The notes: generated by a model from the letters alone, not told the origin. 12,778 nucleotides of DNA from Candidatus Ratteibacteria bacterium (GCA_028715665.1 JAQURI010000028.1:1-12778); one strand, 5' to 3'; shown: positions 1 to 7,123, numbered from the stretch's first letter. Numbers and translations are program-made.

Positions 1-2
1 CA

Positions 3-716
3 ACGGTCCTTCCGACAAGTAAATTCTACGAAGAGGAGTTTGCTCAGGCCTATGCCCAATATGACCCCGAGGAAGCTAACCGTCTTCTTGACGAGATGGG
101 CATGAAGGATGTAGACGGAGACGGCATACGCGAGAGACCTAATGGCAAACAGCTTGGTGTTACTCTTGAATGGACACCTATGGAAACGCCTAAAGACCTG
201 ATTACGGAACTTGTTATTGACCAATGGCAAAAAGTGGGCATTGATATAAGGTTGAAGCAGCTTACGACGCAACTGCAACTTCCCAGGGCTCAAGGTTCTC
301 TTATGCAGATGACTCTCTGGCATGCCGACCGATGTACGGATATCCTGTTTCCTCCCGAACCTTTTTGGTTTGTGCCTATGCATATATATCAGGAGACCTG
401 TATGTGGAACGAGTGGACGAGGTGGTTTCTTACCGACGGTGACAGGGGAGAGGAACCGCCCCAAATAGCCAAAGACCTGTTTAATTGGTGGGAACAGATG
501 AACACGACTTTTGATGAAGAAACACGTATCCAGCTCGGCAAAAAAATCTTACGTACGCAGGCGGAGAATATTTGGACCATAGGTACGGTGGGAGTTGCTC
601 CGCATCCTATAATAGTAAGCAATAAATTGCACAATGTTCCTGAAAACGGATACTGGGGATGGGACGGACGATGGAGTTTTCCGTATCATCCGGAAACATG
701 GTATTTAAAAGAATAA
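3..716 (+). CDS. ABC transporter substrate-binding protein, family 5 (C-terminal part; 5' end outside window)
   Basis: This is the extracytoplasmic binding protein of a peptide/nickel-type (SBP family 5) importer. It captures the ligand outside the inner membrane and hands it to the permeases encoded next door. The reading frame is open from position 3, so the start lies upstream; 237 residues are visible against roughly 500-650 for the family. The stretch LLDEMGMKDVDGDGIRE (from about position 78) is the typical family 5 segment before the last lobe, with an Asp-rich DVDGDG loop. The later part is rich in Trp and Pro, as in the C-terminal lobe of these proteins. The stop at 714-716 is followed after 18 bases by the OppB-type permease, so it belongs to the same operon. 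An ATG at 96 is internal to the protein and is not the start. The ligand could be oligopeptide, dipeptide or oligosaccharide; the sequence does not decide. Confidence 0.9.
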   Translation, partial: TVLPTSKFYEEEFAQAYAQYDPEEANRLLDEMGMKDVDGDGIRERPNGKQLGVTLEWTPMETPKDLITELVIDQWQKVGIDIRLKQLTTQLQLPRAQGSLMQMTLWHADRCTDILFPPEPFWFVPMHIYQETCMWNEWTRWFLTDGDRGEEPPQIAKDLFNWWEQMNTTFDEETRIQLGKKILRTQAENIWTIGTVGVAPHPIIVSNKLHNVPENGYWGWDGRWSFPYHPETWYLKE

Positions 717-734
717 AAAGGACGATGAATTACT

Positions 735-1718
735 ATGCTTAATTTTATTATTCGGCGTCTGGGTTTAATGGTAGTGACCATATTCTTGATATCGGTCCTG
801 ACCTTTATAATTATTCAATTGCCCCCCGGCGATATTATGACTTCCCTAATTCAGCAGTTAGAGGCGCAGGGCGTAGAGGCGAGTTTGGAAACAATAGAAA
901 GTTATCGCATACGATACGGTTTAGACAAACCCATGTATATACAGTACTTTATGTGGATAGGAAAATTTATGAAGGGGGATATGGGATGGTCTTTCATGAG
1001 CAATAAACCGGTCAACGAAATCGTATGGGAAAGAATGGGATATACGATTGCAATTAGTTTTTTGGCGATGATTTTTACATGGGCGGTTGCCTTGCCAATA
1101 GGTATTTATTCCGCTGTAAAGCGTTATACTGTAGGGGATTATATCCTAACCTTTTTTGGTTTTATAGGGATTGCTACGCCTGCTTTTATGTTGGCTCTCG
1201 TCGTGATGTATTTTGCTTTCGAATATTGGGGGATCAGTGTAGGCGGGCTTTTTTCGCCCGAATATGCGGCTGCACCATGGAGTTGGGCAAAATTTATGGA
1301 CTTATTAAAACATGCGTGGATACCCGTTATTATAATCGGATTAAACGGGACTGCAGGTTCTATCAGGGTCCTGCGCGCCAATTTAATCGATGAACTTGAG
1401 AAACCCTATGTCAGGACTGCCCGCGCCAAAGGAGTAAGTCCCTTAAAATTACTTATAAAATATCCCGTACGTATAGCTATAAATCCGTTTATCAGCACGG
1501 TTGGATGGACATTGCCGTATTTATTTTCCGGTGCGGTTATTATTTCGATAGTATTGTCCTTGCCGATGATTGGCCCTACTATTCTCAGTTCTCTCGTAAG
1601 CCAAGATATGTTCATTGCGGCGAGCATATTACTCATAACAAGCGCTTTAACAGTAGTGGGTACACTTATATCGGATATTTTACTTGCAATTTCCGACCCG
1701 CGCATAAGATACGAATAG
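735..1718 (+). CDS. oppB: ABC transporter permease, OppB/DppB type
   Basis: This is an inner-membrane permease, one half of the transmembrane channel of a peptide-type importer. The 327 residues fit the family. A first membrane segment lies at about residues 9-29, followed by a roughly 70-residue external region with the usual PGD and YGLDKP motifs (residues 31-66), then five hydrophobic segments between about 103 and 320. The cytoplasmic EAA-type loop that docks onto the ATPases is at about 225-250 (TARAKGVSPLKLLIKYPVR). The protein ends in the typical DPRIRYE. An AAGGA at 718-722 lies about 12 bases before the ATG, a little far for a Shine-Dalgarno. The gene follows the binding protein and precedes the OppC-type permease by 10 bases. 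The symbol is given at family level only because the substrate is unknown. Confidence 0.93.
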   Translation: MLNFIIRRLGLMVVTIFLISVLTFIIIQLPPGDIMTSLIQQLEAQGVEASLETIESYRIRYGLDKPMYIQYFMWIGKFMKGDMGWSFMSNKPVNEIVWERMGYTIAISFLAMIFTWAVALPIGIYSAVKRYTVGDYILTFFGFIGIATPAFMLALVVMYFAFEYWGISVGGLFSPEYAAAPWSWAKFMDLLKHAWIPVIIIGLNGTAGSIRVLRANLIDELEKPYVRTARAKGVSPLKLLIKYPVRIAINPFISTVGWTLPYLFSGAVIISIVLSLPMIGPTILSSLVSQDMFIAASILLITSALTVVGTLISDILLAISDPRIRYE

Positions 1719-1728
1719 GAATTGTAAA

Positions 1729-2895
1729 ATGGATGAGGTAAAAAAAGAAGTCAAAGAAATAAAAGAAGCAGAAAAAAGTAAGAAAAAAGTTACTCCTCAA
1801 GAAGAAAAACTTTACGTTGCTTCGCAGTGGCGTCTTATGTGGTGGAGATTTAAACGCCATAAATTAGCTATGAGTTCTGCGGTTGTTTTGGTTATATTTT
1901 ACCTTGTTGCGGTGTTCTGTGAATTTATTTCTCCGTATGAACCGTTTGAAAGAGACTTGAATTACGTTCAGGCGCCTCCGCAAAAAATCCATTTCGTTGA
2001 CGAAGAAGGCAAGTTCCATTTTGTTCCGTTTACATATCAAACGAAACAAACTTTAGACCCTGAGACATGGGCTTGGGGAAGCGTTGAAGATAAGTCCCAG
2101 CGGTATACTATTCGTCTTTTTGTGCGTGGTTCCAGATATAAGTTCTGGAATCTTTTCTATTCGGATTTGCATTTGTTCGGGGTAGAAAAGGGCGGGAATA
2201 TACATCTTTTGGGGACCGACAGGTTGGGCCGCGATATGCTTAGCCGTATAATTTACGGGTCCAGAATTTCTCTTTCAATAGGGCTTATAGGAGTTGCATT
2301 TAGTTTTATATTGGGCATTATTTTCGGCGGAATTGCAGGGTATTACGGCGGTGTAGTTGATAATGTTATTCAGCGTATAATCGAAACTCTTATATCTATT
2401 CCCGGCCTTCCGCTGTGGATGGCTCTTTCGGCGGCGCTTCCCGCTACTTGGCCTTCTATAAGGGTATACTTCGGAATGACGGTCATTATGTCGGTTTTGG
2501 GATGGACGGGTTTAGCCAGGGTTGTAAGAGGCAAGTTCCTTGCCTTAAGGGAAGAAGATTTTGTTGTTGCGGCGCGACTTTGCGGAACAAGTGAAGGAAA
2601 AATAATTTTTAAACATCTTCTTCCTTCTTTTATGAGCCATATTATCGTTTCTTTGACCTTAGCCGTTCCCGGGATGATTTTGGGAGAAACCACTCTTAGT
2701 TTCCTGAATATAGGGCTTAGGCCGCCCATTGTAAGCTGGGGTGTTTTGCTTAACGGGGCCCAAAACGTCCAGGCAGTCGCTATGGCGCCGTGGCTCTTAT
2801 TCCCGGCTTTATTTGTAATTATCGCTGTTTTAGCGTTTAACTTTTTGGGAGACGGACTTAGAGATGCGGCAGACCCGTATTCCACGAATGAATAG
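1729..2895 (+). CDS. oppC: ABC transporter permease, OppC/DppC type, with a long periplasmic insert
   Basis: This is the second inner-membrane permease, partner of the OppB-type protein. At 388 residues it is longer than the common 280-310. The N-terminus (1-30) is a highly charged Lys/Glu stretch, then TM1 is at about 48-68. An extra external region of about 80 residues (75-158, rich in aromatic residues) precedes the conserved HLLGTDRLGRDMLSR motif at 159-173. Five further membrane segments follow, with the ATPase-docking EAA loop at about 280-305 (VAARLCGTSEGKIIFKHLLP) and the typical end LGDGLRDAADP. Enlarged OppC-like proteins with such an insert are known in several phyla. AGGA at 1717-1720 overlaps the oppB stop and lies 8 bases from the ATG, a good Shine-Dalgarno that fixes this start. 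Confidence 0.93.
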   Translation: MDEVKKEVKEIKEAEKSKKKVTPQEEKLYVASQWRLMWWRFKRHKLAMSSAVVLVIFYLVAVFCEFISPYEPFERDLNYVQAPPQKIHFVDEEGKFHFVPFTYQTKQTLDPETWAWGSVEDKSQRYTIRLFVRGSRYKFWNLFYSDLHLFGVEKGGNIHLLGTDRLGRDMLSRIIYGSRISLSIGLIGVAFSFILGIIFGGIAGYYGGVVDNVIQRIIETLISIPGLPLWMALSAALPATWPSIRVYFGMTVIMSVLGWTGLARVVRGKFLALREEDFVVAARLCGTSEGKIIFKHLLPSFMSHIIVSLTLAVPGMILGETTLSFLNIGLRPPIVSWGVLLNGAQNVQAVAMAPWLLFPALFVIIAVLAFNFLGDGLRDAADPYSTNE

Positions 2896-2912
2896 TCGCG
2901 GAGTGAAAATTT

Positions 2913-3971
2913 ATGTCAATAGATACATTGGGAATTGAAAAAGTAGAAAATAAACAGACGAGTTCAAGAGAAGTTATTCTTGATGTAAAAAATTTGAAAA
3001 TCAAGTTTCTTACCGATGAAGGTGCGGTGCATGCGGTAAACGGCGTGGATTTCAAGGTAGAATCCGGAAGTTCTGTCGGTATTTTGGGAGAAAGCGGTTG
3101 CGGCAAGACAATAACCGCATATTCCGTTCTGCAGATATTGCCCCGGGTGAAAAAAATTGTCGAAGGACAAATCAATTTCAAGATGAAAGACGGCATAATG
3201 CAAGATTTGCTCAAACTTGAGTCGGAAGGCGAAGCAATGCGCAAGATAAGGGGTAAAGAAATATCAATGATATTTCAGGAGCCGATGACGGCCTTTAGCC
3301 CCGTTTATACCATTTGCAACCAGATTTCCGAGGCACTTATGATTCACCAGGATATGGATAAAATAGCTGCGCGGGAAAGGTCGGTAAAACTTCTTGACCT
3401 CGTTGGTATTCCCGACCCGAAGAGAACGGTTGATGCTTACCCTTTCCAATTAAGCGGCGGGATGAGGCAAAGGGCAATGATTGCTATGGCGCTTGCGTGC
3501 AATCCCCGCATATTGATAGCGGACGAACCGACTACAGCCCTTGACGTTACCATTCAGGCGCAGGTCCTTAAACTGATAAAGAGCATGCAAAAAGAATTTA
3601 ATTTGTCGCTTATGCTGATTACTCACAACCTCGGTGTTATTGCGCATATGGTAGAACATGTATACGTTATGTATCTCGGAAGAATAGTCGAAGAAGGTCC
3701 CGTTACCGAGATATTCGATAACCCATGCCATCCTTATACGAAAGCTTTATTTAAGTCCATTCCCAAATTGGGCGGGAACAAAGAAAAAATATATCCTATA
3801 GAAGGGACCGTGCCGGATGCTTATGTTTTACCGAGCGGCTGCGCTTTTCATCCCCGCTGTAAAGAAATAGCGGGAGAAAAATGCCATATAGAAATACCCG
3901 GCAAAACGGAAGTAAAACCGGGGCATTATGTAAATTGTTTCAGGTGTTCAAATGCAAAACTTAGCGAATAA
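2913..3971 (+). CDS. oppD: Peptide-type ABC transporter ATP-binding protein, OppD/DppD type
   Basis: This is a cytoplasmic ATPase that powers the importer together with the OppF-type subunit. The 352 residues contain Walker A GESGCGKT (59-66), Q-loop Gln122 in MIFQEP, signature LSGGMRQR (180-187), Walker B ILIADEP (200-206, catalytic Glu205) and switch His238 in ITHNL. The C-terminal oligopeptide/dipeptide domain carries HPYTKAL and a cysteine cluster (Cys310, Cys316, Cys324, Cys342, Cys345); related subunits hold a [4Fe-4S] cluster at this place. GGAG at 2900-2903 lies 9 bases before the ATG. The gene starts 17 bases after the oppC stop and its end overlaps oppF by 20 bases, so translation is probably coupled. 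Assignment to the OppD side rests on the LSGGMRQR signature and the upstream position. Confidence 0.95.
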   Translation: MSIDTLGIEKVENKQTSSREVILDVKNLKIKFLTDEGAVHAVNGVDFKVESGSSVGILGESGCGKTITAYSVLQILPRVKKIVEGQINFKMKDGIMQDLLKLESEGEAMRKIRGKEISMIFQEPMTAFSPVYTICNQISEALMIHQDMDKIAARERSVKLLDLVGIPDPKRTVDAYPFQLSGGMRQRAMIAMALACNPRILIADEPTTALDVTIQAQVLKLIKSMQKEFNLSLMLITHNLGVIAHMVEHVYVMYLGRIVEEGPVTEIFDNPCHPYTKALFKSIPKLGGNKEKIYPIEGTVPDAYVLPSGCAFHPRCKEIAGEKCHIEIPGKTEVKPGHYVNCFRCSNAKLSE

Positions 3972-4989
3972 AAAAAATATCGAACCTATTTTGGAAGTGC
4001 AGGAATTAAAGAAATACTTTCCTGTCAAAAAAGGATTTTTTTCTAAATCCACAGGGGTTGTGCGTGCCGTAAATGATGTGACTTTTTCCATATATCAGGG
4101 GGAGACGCTCGGGCTTGTAGGCGAAAGCGGGAGCGGCAAGACAACCGTTGCAAAAGTCGTACTGCGCGCTTATGAACCGACAAGCGGCAGAATTTTTATT
4201 AAAACCGCGGAAGGAAAAAGAGTGGACATGGCCGAATTGGATAGGAAAGAATTGAAATCCGTGCGAAAAAATATACAGATGATTTTTCAGGACCCGTATT
4301 CTTCTTTAAATCCTCGTATGCCCGTTTTGGATTTGGTGGCTGAGCCTTTGCAGGCTTACGGATGGGACCAGAAGAAATGCGTGCAAAGAGTGGGGGAACT
4401 TTTGAGTTTGGTCGGGCTTAATCCCCGTTATATGCGCCGTTATCCGCATGCTTTTAGCGGCGGGCAGAGACAGAGAATAAGTATTGCCCGTGCTTTGGCG
4501 TTAAGCCCTTCGATTATCGTTGCCGACGAACCGGCTTCGGCTTTGGACGTGTCCGTTCAGGCGCAGATTCTTAATCTCCTTGATGATATGCAGGAGAAAC
4601 TAAATTTAACATATTTGTTCATAACTCATGACTTAAGCGTTGTTCGATATATTTGCGACAGAGTTGCCGTTATGTATGCCGGCAAATTGGCGGAAGTGGC
4701 AAAAACAGAAGAACTTTTTACCAAGCCGCTTCATCCTTATACAAGCGCTTTGCTTTCCGCGGTGCCCGATGCAGACCCTCACCAGAGATGGCTCGAAGAA
4801 ACGGTTTCAGGAGAAGTGGTTGACCTTTCCAAAGAAATACGCGGTTGTCCTTTTGCCCCCAGATGCAAATATGCCATTCAAAGATGCCATGATGTGCTTC
4901 CGCTTTTGGAGAATAAAATAAGCGACGTCGAAAATCCGCATTTTGCCGCTTGCCACAGAAGCAACGAAATCGAGTTAAAAGGAGTGTAG
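3952..4989 (+). CDS. oppF: Peptide-type ABC transporter ATP-binding protein, OppF/DppF type
   Basis: This is the second ATPase of the importer and pairs with OppD. The 345 residues contain Walker A GESGSGKT (57-64), Q-loop Gln113 in MIFQDPYSSLNPR (the hallmark of the OppF/DppF side), signature FSGGQRQR (168-175), Walker B IIVADEP (188-194, catalytic Glu193) and switch His226 in ITHDLS. The C-terminal domain has HPYTSALLSAVP and four cysteines (299, 305, 312, 334) in the CPFAPRC-type pattern. The ATG lies inside the last codons of oppD, with AGGTG at 3942-3946 five bases upstream, which supports coupled translation. It is the last gene of the operon. No clear stem plus T-run terminator follows; a repeat region begins about 70 bases downstream. 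Confidence 0.95.
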   Translation: MQNLANKKNIEPILEVQELKKYFPVKKGFFSKSTGVVRAVNDVTFSIYQGETLGLVGESGSGKTTVAKVVLRAYEPTSGRIFIKTAEGKRVDMAELDRKELKSVRKNIQMIFQDPYSSLNPRMPVLDLVAEPLQAYGWDQKKCVQRVGELLSLVGLNPRYMRRYPHAFSGGQRQRISIARALALSPSIIVADEPASALDVSVQAQILNLLDDMQEKLNLTYLFITHDLSVVRYICDRVAVMYAGKLAEVAKTEELFTKPLHPYTSALLSAVPDADPHQRWLEETVSGEVVDLSKEIRGCPFAPRCKYAIQRCHDVLPLLENKISDVENPHFAACHRSNEIELKGV

Positions 4990-5056
4990 TAGGTTATAAT
5001 TCCTCAGTATTCCATTTGAAAAATCTGAAGTTGTGCTGTTCCCAAAAACTTTTATA

Positions 5057-5193
5057 GAAATATAATTGAAATACATTGAAATATAATCGAAATATATTGT
5101 TGTTGTTTTTAGTTTTAGCTTGCAATTTTTAAAGCCTCTAATCTTTTGACAATGTATATCTACATATTTCCACTTTATATCTATCGTATTTCC
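5057..5193. repeat. Phased 21-bp units in imperfect inverted arms (intergenic element)
   Basis: The gap between the convergent oppF and xerD genes (4990-5204) is mostly this element. The left arm at 5057-5098 is two tandem 21-mers that differ at two positions, and each splits into an 11- and a 10-base half beginning GAAAT. The right arm at about 5150-5193 reads, on the other strand, as GAAATA-type units of about 21-22 bases ending in GATATACATTG, so it mirrors the left arm loosely. About 50 bases of different sequence separate the arms. The A-runs recur every 10-11 bases, in phase with the helix, so the DNA may be curved. The right arm stops about 11 bases before the xerD stop codon. No gene or clear terminator is visible in the gap. 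Confidence 0.7.
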
Positions 5194-5204
5194 ATTTTAA
5201 GAAT

Positions 5205-6086
5205 TTATCCTCTCGGATGATATTTTTTGTGGATTTCTTTCAGTATCTTTCGATTAAGCTGTGTGTAAATCTGTGTTGTGGATATGTCCACGTGTCCTAG
5301 CATTTCCTGGACGCTTCGAAGATCTGCCCCGCCTTCCAATAAATGCGTAGCAAAAGAATGTCTGAAAGTGTGGGGAGAAATCTTGCTTATTCCGCTTATC
5401 TTTCCGTATTTTTTTATTGTTTTCCAAATACTCTGCCTTGACAGTTTTTGTCCGCTTTTATTCAAAAATAAATAATTAAAGGCGGATTTTCGGGCTATTT
5501 CGGGACGTAGTTCTTCGATATATTTTTGGACCCAAACTTTCGCATGTTTTCCAATAGGAACGACTCGCTCTTTTGAGCCTTTACCAAAAACCCGCACATA
5601 ACCGACTTCCATATCTATATTTTCTATCTTTAAATCGGCTAATTCCGAAACTCTGATACCCGTTGCGTAAAGAAGTTCCAATAATGCTTTATCTCTTAAA
5701 TTTGCCTTTTTCGCAGTATCAATATTTTCAAGCATCGAATTTACCTGGCTGACGGATAATACTGTTGGCAAGTGTCTTTCTCTTTTGAAAGATTCCAGAA
5801 TCATTGTCGGGTCTTCTTTTATATATTTTTGGGCGGACAAAAATCTATAAAGACTTTTTACGGTGGAAATTTTGCGGGCAACCGAATACGAAGAAAAATC
5901 TTTCTTCTTCAGATATTCTATATATGAAATAATGACGGGATAATTTGCTTTCTCTAACGAAAAATTTTCTCTTGAAAGGAAACCATAAAAATCTTCCAAA
6001 TCAGCGCGGTATGCTTGAACTGTATTTTTAGAAAGGCTTCTTTCTACTATCAGGAACCGCAGAAATTCTTCGATTCTTTTATCCAT
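5205..6086 (-). CDS. xerD: Tyrosine recombinase, XerD type
   Basis: This is a site-specific DNA recombinase, probably the XerD half of the system that resolves chromosome dimers at the dif site during cell division. The 293 residues match the usual length. The N-terminal SAM-like core-binding domain is at about 1-90 and the catalytic domain at about 105-285. All six catalytic residues are visible: Arg145 (ATGIRVSEL), Lys169 (FGKGSKER), His239 and Arg242 (PHTFRHSFATH), His265 (LGHVDIS) and the nucleophile Tyr274 (TTQIYTQL). The ending IHKKYHPRG resembles the XerD C-terminus. A XerC, a XerA or an integrase of the same fold is possible, but no attachment sites or mobile-element genes are nearby. 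No Shine-Dalgarno is seen before the ATG; the upstream DNA is repeat sequence starting 11 bases away. Confidence 0.88.
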   Translation of the reverse strand: MDKRIEEFLRFLIVERSLSKNTVQAYRADLEDFYGFLSRENFSLEKANYPVIISYIEYLKKKDFSSYSVARKISTVKSLYRFLSAQKYIKEDPTMILESFKRERHLPTVLSVSQVNSMLENIDTAKKANLRDKALLELLYATGIRVSELADLKIENIDMEVGYVRVFGKGSKERVVPIGKHAKVWVQKYIEELRPEIARKSAFNYLFLNKSGQKLSRQSIWKTIKKYGKISGISKISPHTFRHSFATHLLEGGADLRSVQEMLGHVDISTTQIYTQLNRKILKEIHKKYHPRG

Positions 6087-6097
6087 GTTTAAATAAT

Positions 6098-6243
6098 GAT
6101 TACACCGATTTTCCCCTAGAAATCTGTAAGATTTCAGGGACTTTGGTCCTTGAAATTCTATGAATTTCTAAGGGTAAAAACGATTACACTGATTAAAAAT
6201 TTGGTAATCTGTGTAATCTTGTGTTTCGTTAATCTGCGTAATC
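6098..6243. repeat. GATTACAC-type 13-mer array, two direct and two inverted copies
   Basis: Four near-identical 13-mers of the form GATTACACNGATT lie in the xerD-hydrolase gap. Two are direct, at 6098-6110 and 6182-6194. Two are inverted, AATCTGTGTAATC at 6206-6218 and AATCTGCGTAATC at 6231-6243. Copies two and three form a stem with 12 of 13 pairs and an 11-base loop. The first two copies bracket the three-hairpin element at 6113-6174. The array nearly fills the gap: it begins 11 bases from the xerD start and ends 4 bases from the hydrolase stop. Similar GATTACAC-like spacer repeats are, as I recall, common in several uncultivated bacterial lineages; that is memory, not a search. Confidence 0.75.
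6113..6174. repeat. Three-hairpin palindromic element, copy A (62 bp)
   Basis: The element is bounded by CCCC and AGGG and contains three consecutive hairpins. Arm 1 pairs 6119-6124 with 6130-6135 (GAAATC with GATTTC, 5-base loop). Arm 2 pairs 6136-6141 with 6146-6151 (AGGGAC with GTCCTT, one wobble pair). Arm 3 pairs 6152-6157 with 6163-6168 (GAAATT with AATTTC, 5-base loop). The ends CCC-TA and TA-GGG can close the whole as a cloverleaf-like shape. An alternative fold has one long stem with an internal loop. It lies between xerD and the hydrolase on the strand that would be co-transcribed, so it would also be present in RNA. It encodes nothing visible. A related copy is at 6957-7019. Confidence 0.75.
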
Positions 6244-6247
6244 TTTT

Positions 6248-6886
6248 TCATTTTTGTAAATACGGGTTTTCTCTTTTTTCTTTGCCGATTGTCGTAGGGC
6301 TGCCGTGACCCGGATAAACAATGAAATCATCGGGTAATGTCAATAGTTTGTTTTTTATGGCTCCTGTGAGCGTCTTATAGTCCGACAAAGGAAAATTTGT
6401 ATTTCCTATGCTTCCCGAAAAAAGCGTGTCTCCCGTAAAGACACAAGTTTCTATGACCACCGATATCCCGCCCGGCGTATGTCCGGGTGTGTAGAGAATG
6501 GTCGCTTCTAGATTTCCTATATTTAATCGGGAATCATTATGCAACGCAATATCGACTGGAGGAAAAGGATAAAATTCGTCCTGCGAACCCGGCGGCGCGA
6601 AGTCGGAAAGATTAAGCGAAGGGTCCTTTAAAAATTTAACGTCTTCCTCGTGCATGCAGATTTTTGCGTTAAGTAATTCTTTTAAATATTTATTTGCTCC
6701 AATATGGTCTATATGAGCATGAGTATTGATGATATATTTAATGTTCAGTTGGTTCTTTTTGGCGTTTTTGAGAATTTTTTCCCCGTCTGCCCCGGGATCT
6801 ATGATTAGTCCTTCTTTGGTTTGAGCACAGCCTACTATATAGCAGTTTGCTTCTACAGGCCCGACTACCAATTTTTCCAGTATCAT
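6248..6886 (-). CDS. Metallo-beta-lactamase-fold hydrolase, YcbL / glyoxalase II-like
   Basis: This is a probable cytoplasmic metal-dependent thioester hydrolase of the glyoxalase II-like (YcbL) group; the real substrate cannot be read from the sequence. From the ATG at 6886 it has 212 residues. Ligands for a two-metal site are all present: His56, His58, Asp60 and His61 in THAHIDHIG, His136 in TPGHTPGG, Asp153 in FTGDTLF, and His194 in YPGHGSPTT. The start MILEKLVVGPVEANCYIVG matches the family N-terminus, so the ATG is preferred over a GTG one codon upstream (6889). The C-terminal substrate domain of true human-type glyoxalase II is missing, as in YcbL. No Shine-Dalgarno is seen. It may share a transcript with the downstream xerD, 161 bases away. 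Confidence 0.9.
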   Translation of the reverse strand: MILEKLVVGPVEANCYIVGCAQTKEGLIIDPGADGEKILKNAKKNQLNIKYIINTHAHIDHIGANKYLKELLNAKICMHEEDVKFLKDPSLNLSDFAPPGSQDEFYPFPPVDIALHNDSRLNIGNLEATILYTPGHTPGGISVVIETCVFTGDTLFSGSIGNTNFPLSDYKTLTGAIKNKLLTLPDDFIVYPGHGSPTTIGKEKRENPYLQK

Positions 6887-6956
6887 CACATGAATTTTAT
6901 CATAATGTTGAAGGTATAGATAAAGTGTGGGAAAATAGTAATCAAATCAAAAATTA

Positions 6957-7019
6957 CCCCGAGAAATTCGGAGAATTTCCGGGACTATGTCCTCGGAATT
7001 TTTATAAAATTCCAGAGGG
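6957..7019. repeat. Three-hairpin palindromic element, copy B (63 bp)
   Basis: This is a diverged copy of the 6113-6174 element in the same orientation, aligning end to end with one extra base. Arm 1 pairs 6963-6969 with 6973-6979 (GAAATTC with GAATTTC, perfect). Arm 2 pairs 6980-6985 with 6989-6995 (CGGGAC with GTCCTCG, one bulged T). Arm 3 pairs 6995-7001 with 7007-7013 (GGAATTT with AAATTCC, perfect), sharing base 6995 with arm 2. The boundaries are again CCCC and AGGG. An A-T pair in arm 3 of copy A is a G-C pair here, and the first pair of arm 2 changes from A-T to C-G, so both sides changed together. It lies in the divergent gap between the hydrolase and truA. Confidence 0.75.
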
Positions 7020-7024
7020 AAAAG

Positions 7025-7114
7025 CAAATATCAAAATGACATATAAAAATGCAAAATTTCAAAAATATTTTTAGATTTTTATTTTTTCATGTTTGATTTT
7101 TAATTTTGCATTTT
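7025..7114. repeat. Heptad-periodic AT-rich inverted repeat upstream of truA
   Basis: The left arm is built from roughly 7-base steps such as CAAATAT (7025), CAAAATG (7032) and CAAAATT (7052). The right arm carries the complement: AATTTTGCATTTT at 7102-7114 pairs perfectly with AAAATGCAAAATT at 7046-7058. The stretch between is nearly pure A/T. CAAA-type bases also lie on the other side of the three-hairpin copy B (TCAAATCAAAAATTA just before 6957), so copy B seems embedded in this repeat. The right arm ends 9 bases before the truA start, leaving no room for a Shine-Dalgarno. The remainder of the gap (6890-6945) shows no other feature apart from a TATGAT on the minus strand (6904-6899) that could be a -10 box for the hydrolase; no convincing -35 accompanies it. 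Confidence 0.65.
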
Positions 7115-7123
7115 GTTTAAATC

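Noticed and set aside
5148..5175. A dif-like core (AATGTATAT) close to xerD
   Set aside because: Only about nine bases match the usual dif centre, the XerC and XerD arms do not, and the stretch is part of the 21-bp repeat arm.
6113..6174. The cloverleaf-like fold read as a tRNA or tRNA remnant
   Set aside because: Arm lengths are wrong, there is no T-loop or anticodon arrangement, and no CCA-type end.
6098..6243. The repeated 13-mers considered as a CRISPR array
   Set aside because: The units are short, occur in both orientations, are unevenly spaced, and no cas genes are present.
6847..7074. A 75-codon open frame on the plus strand between the hydrolase and truA
   Set aside because: It starts inside the hydrolase gene on the opposite strand and runs through the three-hairpin and AT-rich repeats, with no start signal or protein-like composition.
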